Below are positions 1 to 5,317 of a stretch of 8,290 nt of DNA, piece by piece. Source of the DNA: an uncultured Veillonella sp. (GTDB taxonomy: Bacteria > Bacillota > Negativicutes > Veillonellales > Veillonellaceae); NCBI GenBank assembly GCA_902466275.1, contig CABQQJ010000022.1, positions 1 to 8,290 of the forward strand. The letters run 5' to 3'. The notes under the pieces were generated by a model. The model searched no databases. It was not told where the DNA came from and saw nothing but the letters and a program-made list of their open reading frames with translations. Made by a program: the position numbers and the translations under genes. Position 1 is the stretch's first letter, and every line of letters begins with the position of its first letter.

Positions 1-14
1 TCAGCTGAACCCAT
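1..14 (-). CDS. 5' end of an unidentified gene (partial)
   Basis: Only the first four complete codons and part of a fifth are in the window (M-G-S-A-E/D), starting with ATG at 14-12 and running off the left edge. The start is supported by a perfect AAGGAGG ribosome binding site 7 nt upstream and by a good promoter at 85-113. The product cannot be identified from four residues. The gene has its own promoter and lies beyond the dnaB terminator, so it is a separate transcription unit on the same strand. Confidence 0.75.
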
Positions 15-21
15 ACAAACA

Positions 22-28
22 CCTCCTT
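22..28 (-). promoter_or_regulatory. Ribosome binding site of the partial gene
   Basis: On the minus strand this reads AAGGAGG, the full Shine-Dalgarno core, 7 nt before the ATG at 14-12. It is the main reason for accepting a gene start at the very edge of the window. Confidence 0.8.
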
Positions 29-84
29 AAAACGCTAACGTATCGACTTTCACAAAAATTAGTATTTCCATAATTTCTATCATT

Positions 85-113
85 AGTATAACAAAAATAC
101 GCAATATTTTCAA
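85..113 (-). promoter_or_regulatory. Sigma-A-type promoter of the partial gene
   Basis: On the minus strand the -35 element TTGAAA (113-108) is separated by exactly 17 nt from the -10 element TATACT (90-85). The -10 is preceded by TGT, giving an extended -10 (TGnTATACT). Transcription should start near position 78, giving a 5' leader of about 64 nt before the ATG at 14. It lies just downstream of the dnaB terminator and 17 bp from a DnaA-box sequence. Confidence 0.75.
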
Positions 114-130
114 ACGTATGTTTGTTATTT

Positions 131-139
131 TGTGGATAA
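131..139 (-). promoter_or_regulatory. DnaA-box sequence (TTATCCACA)
   Basis: The minus strand reads TTATCCACA, a perfect match to the consensus DnaA binding site. It sits between the dnaB terminator (153-196) and the -35 of the next promoter (108-113), a position where bound DnaA could affect initiation. A perfect 9-mer on either strand is expected about 0.06 times in 8.3 kb under equal base use, somewhat more in AT-rich DNA. The match is seen; binding and function are inferred. Confidence 0.5.
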
Positions 140-152
140 TTTTAACTATAAA

Positions 153-196
153 AAAGGTATCTATCATTAGACATATTTCTAATAATAGATACCTTT
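153..196 (-). terminator. Intrinsic terminator of the yybS-gdpP-rplI-dnaB operon
   Basis: Arms 153-171 and 178-196 form a 19-bp stem around a 6-nt loop. The single non-Watson-Crick position (165/184) is a G-U wobble in minus-strand RNA but an A-C mismatch in plus-strand RNA, which fits minus-strand use. The stem is followed on the minus strand by a U6 tract (155-150). It begins about 50 nt after the dnaB stop codon. Confidence 0.88.
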
Positions 197-246
197 GTGC
201 TTTGAATTTTTTAATTCTAAGTATATAACACAACGACAGATTACAT

Positions 247-1608
247 TTATTGTTCCGGTCCAACCCGATTTTCGTCTACCGTATCTAAGAATCGTGTTAA
301 CTCGCCAATAAATAGAAGTTTTACACTACCCACTGCACCATTACGGTGTTTACGGATAAGAACCTCTGCCTCATCACCCATTTCAGAATTTTCATCATAG
401 TATTTATCGCGATACAAGAAGATAACGATATCCGCATCTTGTTCAAGAGAACCAGATTCACGAAGGTCAGATAGTACAGGCCGTTTATCTGGTCTGCTTT
501 CAACACTACGAGACAACTGCGACAAAGCGATAACCGGCACGTTAAATTCACGAGCAATCAGTTTAAGATTACGAGAGATTTCGGACACCTCTTGTTGACG
601 ATTTTCACTGCCCTTACCAGCATTTCGACCTTGCATCAACTGAATATAATCGACGATAACGAGATCGAGGCCATGCTCCACCTTGAGACGGCGCAATTTA
701 GAGCGCATATCTTGTACGGTAAGGCCCGGCGTATCATCGATAAAGAGCTTGGATTTACTCATGCGATCCGCTGCAGCGATAACCTTTTCCCAGTCAGCAG
801 GATCCATGTTCGCACGGCGCAATTTTTCAGAACTCACACCTGCCACGGAGGACAAAATACGACCAACGAGCTGTTCCTTGCCCATTTCTAGGGAGAAGAA
901 AGCTACCGTCTTGTCGTACAACATCGTTACGTTTTGAGCGATGTTCAAGGTGAAAGCCGTTTTCCCCATCGCAGGACGAGCTGCTACGAGGATGAGGTCA
1001 GATTTTTGTAGACCATTGAAGACATGGTCCACATCTTTAAAGCCTGTTGGAACGCCTGTAATAGCACCATCATGCTGTTGCAATGCATTTAATTTATCTA
1101 AGTTAGATAATACAACCTCCCCAATAGGAGCAAATGATGATTCGGACTGTGTTTGACCACTTACGTCTAGCACCATTTGCTCTGCCTTGTTGAGGATAGT
1201 CGTTGGTTCATCTTCGCCAGCGTACGTCATGCCTACGATTTTATTCCCTGCATCGATAAGGCGGCGCAACTGAGCTTTCTCGCTGATGATTTTCGCATGT
1301 TCCTCTACATTGTAGGAAACCGATTCATTCGCAAGAGATGTAATATAAGCAAGACCACCTACCGCATCGAGGCGCTTACGACGATCTAGCTCTTCACCAA
1401 CGGTGATAAAGTCAGCTGTCTTATTGGCATGCACGATTTCTAAAATGGCATCGTAAATAATACGATGTGCATCGCGGTAAAAATCTTCAGATTTAAGAAT
1501 ACTCGTCACCGTATCTACAACGGCTCCCATATTGGATCCATTAGTTAATAAAGCCCCCAAAACGGCCTTTTCCGCATCTAGATTATGCGGTGGAATGCGT
1601 ACATCCAT
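247..1608 (-). CDS. dnaB: Replicative DNA helicase DnaB
   Basis: Hexameric ATP-driven helicase that unwinds DNA at the replication fork and recruits primase (family knowledge). The 453-residue length is typical. The N-terminal domain starts with the usual 'IPPHNLDAEKAVLGALL'-type opening. The RecA-like domain has Walker A ARPAMGKT at about residues 210-217 (K216, T217) and the Walker B/H2 strand LVIVDYIQL with D320. It also has the C-terminal motif DLRESGSLEQDADIVIFLYR. I chose ATG at 1608 because the family N-terminus begins there and AAGGGG (1620-1615) lies 6 nt upstream. An in-frame TTG at 1659 would add 17 non-family residues encoded within a hairpin. It is the last gene of the operon, 69 nt after rplI, with a hairpin between them. 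Bacillus subtilis calls the orthologue dnaC. Confidence 0.97.
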   Translation of the reverse strand: MDVRIPPHNLDAEKAVLGALLTNGSNMGAVVDTVTSILKSEDFYRDAHRIIYDAILEIVHANKTADFITVGEELDRRKRLDAVGGLAYITSLANESVSYNVEEHAKIISEKAQLRRLIDAGNKIVGMTYAGEDEPTTILNKAEQMVLDVSGQTQSESSFAPIGEVVLSNLDKLNALQQHDGAITGVPTGFKDVDHVFNGLQKSDLILVAARPAMGKTAFTLNIAQNVTMLYDKTVAFFSLEMGKEQLVGRILSSVAGVSSEKLRRANMDPADWEKVIAAADRMSKSKLFIDDTPGLTVQDMRSKLRRLKVEHGLDLVIVDYIQLMQGRNAGKGSENRQQEVSEISRNLKLIAREFNVPVIALSQLSRSVESRPDKRPVLSDLRESGSLEQDADIVIFLYRDKYYDENSEMGDEAEVLIRKHRNGAVGSVKLLFIGELTRFLDTVDENRVGPEQ

Positions 1609-1631
1609 GATAATCCCCTTCACACAACCAC

Positions 1632-1640
1632 TATGGATAA
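1632..1640 (-). promoter_or_regulatory. Near-match DnaA-box sequence before dnaB
   Basis: The minus strand reads TTATCCATA, one base away from TTATCCACA, in the 69-nt gap between rplI and dnaB. A one-mismatch 9-mer is common by chance, so on its own this is weak. It is listed because a perfect copy lies at the other end of dnaB (131-139). Confidence 0.2.
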
Positions 1641-1645
1641 AAGAA

Positions 1646-1672
1646 TTCACCATACTCAAAGAGCATGGTGAA
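1646..1672 (-). terminator. Hairpin between rplI and dnaB (possible attenuator)
   Basis: Arms 1646-1657 and 1661-1672 form a 12-bp stem around a 3-nt loop, starting 5 nt after the rplI stop codon. The only imperfect position is G-U in minus-strand RNA and A-C in plus-strand RNA. The following bases read TTCTTTTATCC, a broken U tract, so termination would be partial at best. It could reduce dnaB expression relative to rplI, or mark an RNA processing or 3'-end protection site. Structure is seen; role is inferred. Confidence 0.55.
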
Positions 1673-1677
1673 CACTA

Positions 1678-2124
1678 TTATTCAGCTACTACGTTAACCT
1701 TGATAGTACTTGTAATTTCAGGATGAACACGAACTAATACGTCATGTACGCCCAATGTTTTCAATGGTTCTTTGATTTCGATTTTCTTTTTATCGATATC
1801 TACTTTGTATTGAGCTTTAGCAGCATCGGAAATATCTTTAGCAGTAACGGATCCGAATACACGGCCTTCTTCGCCCATGCGAACTTTTACAGTTACTTCA
1901 ACCTTAGTCAATTGAGCTGCCAAGATCTTAGCTTCGTCATTTGCAACGGCTTTATTATGAGCAATGGATTCTTGTTTTTGTTTCGCATTATTTACGTTAG
2001 TTGCTGTACCTTCAAGGCCAAGACCTTTTTTAATCAATACATTACGACCATATGCGTCGCTAACTTCAACGATTTCGCCTTTTTTACCAACTTTTTTAAC
2101 GTCTTCTAACAATACTACTTTCAT
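1678..2124 (-). CDS. rplI: 50S ribosomal protein L9 (bL9)
   Basis: Large-subunit protein that binds 23S rRNA near the L1 stalk through its N-terminal domain and reaches outward through a long helix to a C-terminal domain (family knowledge). The 148-residue length is typical. The N-terminus MKVVLLEDVKKVGKKGEIVEVSDAYGRN is diagnostic. The central segment, about residues 42-75, is Ala/Lys/Gln-rich as expected for the connecting helix, and the C-terminal domain contains a GRVFGSVT segment. The start ATG overlaps the gdpP stop as ATGA, and an AGGAGG site (2138-2133) lies inside the end of gdpP, so translation is probably coupled. One oddity: where the family usually has N-Y/F-L-x-P-x-G, this protein has NVLIKKG. 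Confidence 0.97.
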   Translation of the reverse strand: MKVVLLEDVKKVGKKGEIVEVSDAYGRNVLIKKGLGLEGTATNVNNAKQKQESIAHNKAVANDEAKILAAQLTKVEVTVKVRMGEEGRVFGSVTAKDISDAAKAQYKVDIDKKKIEIKEPLKTLGVHDVLVRVHPEITSTIKVNVVAE

Positions 2125-4148
2125 TGTTGTTCCTCCTCTTGTTCTACGGAATGAAGCGCATCAAGAGCATGCTCCAAAATGGCCTGCTTCGCTTCCTCTA
2201 CGGTCATACCTTGTAATTGGGCACCAGCCACAGTTCTGTGACCACCGCCACCCAAGGCTTCCATTACAACTTGTACGTTTACCTTGCCTTTGGATCGAGC
2301 GCTGACGCCGATACCGCCATCATTTAGGGAATATAATACAAAGGCAGCTTCAATATCTTCATTACTGATGAGCATGTCCGCACTTTGTGCAGCCAACGCC
2401 ATCATATCCTTCAAGCCTTCAGGCGCTACGGAAATAGCAATCCCTTCAGTACGACTTGCTTCAAATACCATTTTAGCACGCAATTGGATAGAATCGAAGG
2501 TTTCAATAAATAATTGTTTAACTCTGTCGATATCCGCTCCTGCACGGCGCAAAAATGCTGCAGCCTCAAAGGTACGCGCACCAGTTTGTTGAACAAAGTT
2601 CTTCGTATCTAATACGATACCTGCATAAATACCTGTAGCTTCCGCTTTTGAAAGCTTCACAGGAACGCCTGCATATTGTACAAGCTCTGTTACGAGCTCA
2701 GATGTGGAAGATGCAGTAGGTTCCAAATAGGTAAGTAATGGATTTTCTACAAAGTCCGCTGCACGACGGTGATGGTCGATAACGATGCGTCGTTCAGAAA
2801 TTTCAAGCGCCTCTTGAGCTGCCACCATTTCCTGACGATGCGTATCACACACGACAGTGAGCGTATTCGCATCTACCCATACTCTTGCAGCTTCTGCAGT
2901 AATAATATTCTCTTTCCAGAACTCTGACTCGTTAAGAACATTCACCATTTTATCGATGGCGCTAGTTTCTTTTGAAAGCGCAATGCGCACGTCTTTACCA
3001 AGTGCTCGAGCAATGGCGGCTACACCGATAATACCACCTAATGCATCGTAGTCTTCACGTTGATGCCCCATGATAAGAATCTTATCAGAATCAATCATAA
3101 GCTCATGTATTGCTTGAGATACAACACGAGCACGAACGCGCGTATTCTTTTCAACGCCTGCCGTATTACCACCAAAGAAACGTGTACTTTCACCATCCAT
3201 AATACACACTTGGTCACCACCGCGACCTAAGGCGATATCTAAGGCTGCACGAGCACGACCAGATACATCTTTCACAGAACCTACATTTTCACTAATACCA
3301 ATAGAAATCGTAGCTGGTACTTGACGTGGAGATGGTACTTTACGGATTCGTTCGAGCACTTTAAAACCATCTTCCTCCATCTCATGAAGCGCACCACGAG
3401 AAATGGCAAAGGTATACATATCATCTTGGAAGTTACGAATAAAACCTTCGTAGCGATCGATTTCATCCGTAATAATGTTATTAATATCTGTCCAAACGCT
3501 AGTATACTCACGGTCACTAAGACCTTTTGTCAATTCTTCGAGATTATCGATTTGAATCATACCCCATACAGGTTGCCCCTCTTCGGCTTTAATACGGGCT
3601 TTTTCTAGGTCTGTAATGTCCTTGAAGTACAATGCCATCACTGCATGTTCCGCAAGTTCATCTTCACTATCAATATCTGATCGCGTATCCCGAGGATCGA
3701 TAAATTTATAAATAATTTGAAAATACTTATCTTCATACTGTTCCGTCATAAATCCAGATTTTCCCCAGATTTTATCAATACGGAAGCCAGGCATAAGAGC
3801 AGACATTTTTTGAAGTTTATTCCAGTCTACCTTAACCCAGTCTGCAAAGACACTATTATTCCATACGAGGGTACCTTGTTTATTAACAAGAGCAATCCCC
3901 ATTGGCAAGTTTTGTAAAGCAAAGTTAGAAGCTTGTGTGACGTTTTTCATCATCGCCCCAAACTGTTCTCTTGCTAAACGACGCCGGTTATGAAGGGTAT
4001 TATAATTAACCAAATACGCCGCTACTACAATGATTAATGCTAAAATCGCAATAGCCCAATTTAAATAGGCCAACAATAATAGCAATAATACGAGAACGGC
4101 AACAATGGTAATTTCTAAACCTTTCCATCTCCGTTGAAAGGATTTCAT
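2121..4148 (-). CDS. gdpP: Membrane-bound c-di-AMP phosphodiesterase GdpP (YybT family)
   Basis: Hydrolyses the second messenger c-di-AMP to pApA, affecting potassium and osmotic balance and wall stress (family knowledge). Two N-terminal membrane helices span about residues 13-29 and 31-47. A PAS-like domain (about 72-180) follows, then a degenerate GGDEF-like domain (about 195-315) whose signature region reads RNFQDDMYTF instead of GGDEF. The DHH domain retains its metal ligands: GHQREDYDALG (H362, D366, D368), CDTHR (D435), IDHHRR (D458, H459, H460) and LDTKNF (D514). The DHHA1 domain has GGGGH at about 633-637. All catalytic motifs are intact, so it should be active. At 675 residues it is close to the usual length of about 660. 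AAGGAGG (4160-4154) lies 5 nt before the ATG. It starts 16 nt after yybS and overlaps rplI by 4 nt. Confidence 0.95.
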   Translation of the reverse strand: MKSFQRRWKGLEITIVAVLVLLLLLLAYLNWAIAILALIIVVAAYLVNYNTLHNRRRLAREQFGAMMKNVTQASNFALQNLPMGIALVNKQGTLVWNNSVFADWVKVDWNKLQKMSALMPGFRIDKIWGKSGFMTEQYEDKYFQIIYKFIDPRDTRSDIDSEDELAEHAVMALYFKDITDLEKARIKAEEGQPVWGMIQIDNLEELTKGLSDREYTSVWTDINNIITDEIDRYEGFIRNFQDDMYTFAISRGALHEMEEDGFKVLERIRKVPSPRQVPATISIGISENVGSVKDVSGRARAALDIALGRGGDQVCIMDGESTRFFGGNTAGVEKNTRVRARVVSQAIHELMIDSDKILIMGHQREDYDALGGIIGVAAIARALGKDVRIALSKETSAIDKMVNVLNESEFWKENIITAEAARVWVDANTLTVVCDTHRQEMVAAQEALEISERRIVIDHHRRAADFVENPLLTYLEPTASSTSELVTELVQYAGVPVKLSKAEATGIYAGIVLDTKNFVQQTGARTFEAAAFLRRAGADIDRVKQLFIETFDSIQLRAKMVFEASRTEGIAISVAPEGLKDMMALAAQSADMLISNEDIEAAFVLYSLNDGGIGVSARSKGKVNVQVVMEALGGGGHRTVAGAQLQGMTVEEAKQAILEHALDALHSVEQEEEQQ

Positions 4149-4164
4149 AACGGCCTCCTTTCTA

Positions 4165-5124
4165 TTATGAGCTACGTTTTTCGAAACGTGCTCTCATATC
4201 TAAAAACATATCAAAAACACCATATATAACGAGTGCCAATGGACTCATTATATATAAAAAAGCTATAATAGCAAACTTAAAAATACCTGCTAAATTATAG
4301 GATTTCATGATGGACAATAAGCATGTAATGCCATTAAGTCCACAAATCATAGCACCAAATAAAGCTAGATTAAGACCTACATCAGCAAGAATACTTTCAG
4401 TATAGCCAAGATATGGCCCAGCATAAGCAAGGATTATACCAACCGCTAGTACACCAGCCCACCAAAGTGGCATGCGCCACGTATCCATTGTTGGCAACGT
4501 ACGCATCACACTATTTGTGCGGCGACCAATATACGATACAAGCTTAGCTAAGATATAAATCACTATTGCATTTGCTGCAAACCAATAGGCTAAAAGCATT
4601 CGTTTCACTTGCTGAAATGCAAAATCTAAACGGTTAATATATGCATCCATCTGTTCTTGTGTCATAGGTTGCTGCTTTACAGACTCAATTATAGCATTCT
4701 TAAGATCTACATCAATCATTCGACTAATCTGAGATAAGTCAAAAGATGTGAGGCCTGCAGAAATTAAAATTCCTATAAGGCTCGTTAAAGTAAGTGCAAT
4801 AGCAGGTATAACGATAAGCTTACCAAAAGACCAATTCGCTCTGAAAGCTTCTCCAAGGAAAATACTCGGCAAAGAATATGCCAAAATAGTAGCCATTGCC
4901 ATTAATGGGCCTACTAAAAGTGAAACGAGGACAAAAGCTACCACTGATGCGGCACAACTATATCGACTACCCCAACGAATGCCAATCAGTGCAATCCCAG
5001 ATGGCGCAACCAAAGTTGCAAGCAAACTAAGGAAGGGCACTGTCGATCCTACTATAGTTAACATAACAACAATGGTCGATACAAATGCAGTTTCCACCAT
5101 CGCTCTTGTATTTGTTTTATTCAT
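4165..5124 (-). CDS. yybS: YybS-like integral membrane protein (DUF2232)
   Basis: A 319-residue polytopic membrane protein with roughly eight or nine hydrophobic segments: about 13-30, 33-50, 56-73, 75-92, 104-125, 178-199, 220-238, 246-272 and 282-305. A more polar stretch at about 126-177 falls between segments five and six. The N-terminal TRAMVETAF segment resembles the usual opening of DUF2232 proteins. Position directly before gdpP, rplI and dnaB matches yybS of Bacillus subtilis and supports the call. The molecular function of the family is not settled; a role connected to GdpP is only suggested by conserved adjacency. It is the first gene of the operon, starting about 40 nt after the predicted transcription start. 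Its ribosome binding site is weak (GGTGA 3 nt before the ATG), unlike the strong sites of the genes behind it. Confidence 0.85.
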   Translation of the reverse strand: MNKTNTRAMVETAFVSTIVVMLTIVGSTVPFLSLLATLVAPSGIALIGIRWGSRYSCAASVVAFVLVSLLVGPLMAMATILAYSLPSIFLGEAFRANWSFGKLIVIPAIALTLTSLIGILISAGLTSFDLSQISRMIDVDLKNAIIESVKQQPMTQEQMDAYINRLDFAFQQVKRMLLAYWFAANAIVIYILAKLVSYIGRRTNSVMRTLPTMDTWRMPLWWAGVLAVGIILAYAGPYLGYTESILADVGLNLALFGAMICGLNGITCLLSIMKSYNLAGIFKFAIIAFLYIMSPLALVIYGVFDMFLDMRARFEKRSS

Positions 5125-5170
5125 AAATCACCATTCTTACATAAGAAGATATATTAATTGGTATCTTTTA

Positions 5171-5199
5171 ATTATAACAGTTTAAAACGGTAACTTCAA
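5171..5199 (-). promoter_or_regulatory. Sigma-A-type promoter of the yybS-gdpP-rplI-dnaB operon
   Basis: The minus strand has TTGAAG (5199-5194), a 17-nt spacer and a perfect TATAAT (5176-5171) preceded by TGT, giving an extended -10. Transcription should start near 5164, about 40 nt before the yybS ATG. This is the strongest promoter-like sequence between rnj and dnaB. A perfect 6-1-6 inverted repeat, ATAGCA-G-TGCTAT (5225-5237), lies just upstream of the -35 and could be an operator, though it is short enough to be chance. Confidence 0.8.
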
Positions 5200-5271
5200 A
5201 TACCCCATATAGTAGACGAATGCGATAGCAGTGCTATTAATGGTAGTTTTTATTGCTCTTTTAAAATGTCA

Positions 5272-5301
5272 AAAGTACCACACCATGAGGTGCGGTACTT
5301 T
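5272..5301 (-). terminator. Intrinsic terminator of rnj
   Basis: Arms 5272-5284 and 5289-5301 form a 13-bp stem around a 4-nt loop, starting 16 nt after the rnj stop codon. The one imperfect position (5280/5293) is a G-U pair in minus-strand RNA and A-C in plus-strand RNA. The trailing minus sequence TTTTGACATTTT is U-rich but interrupted. It separates rnj from the yybS operon promoter. Confidence 0.78.
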
Positions 5302-5317
5302 CATATATTGTATTTGA

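Noticed and set aside
203..216. Small inverted repeat GAATT-TTTT-AATTC after dnaB
   Set aside because: A five-pair AU stem in AT-rich spacer DNA is expected by chance, and the strong terminator next to it explains the region.
27..263. Minus-strand 78-residue frame
   Set aside because: It crosses the dnaB stop codon, the operon terminator and the next promoter, and has AT-rich low-complexity content.
1609..1659. TTG start adding 17 residues to DnaB
   Set aside because: The extra residues do not resemble DnaB N-termini, overlap a hairpin and lack a good ribosome binding site. The ATG at 1608 has one.
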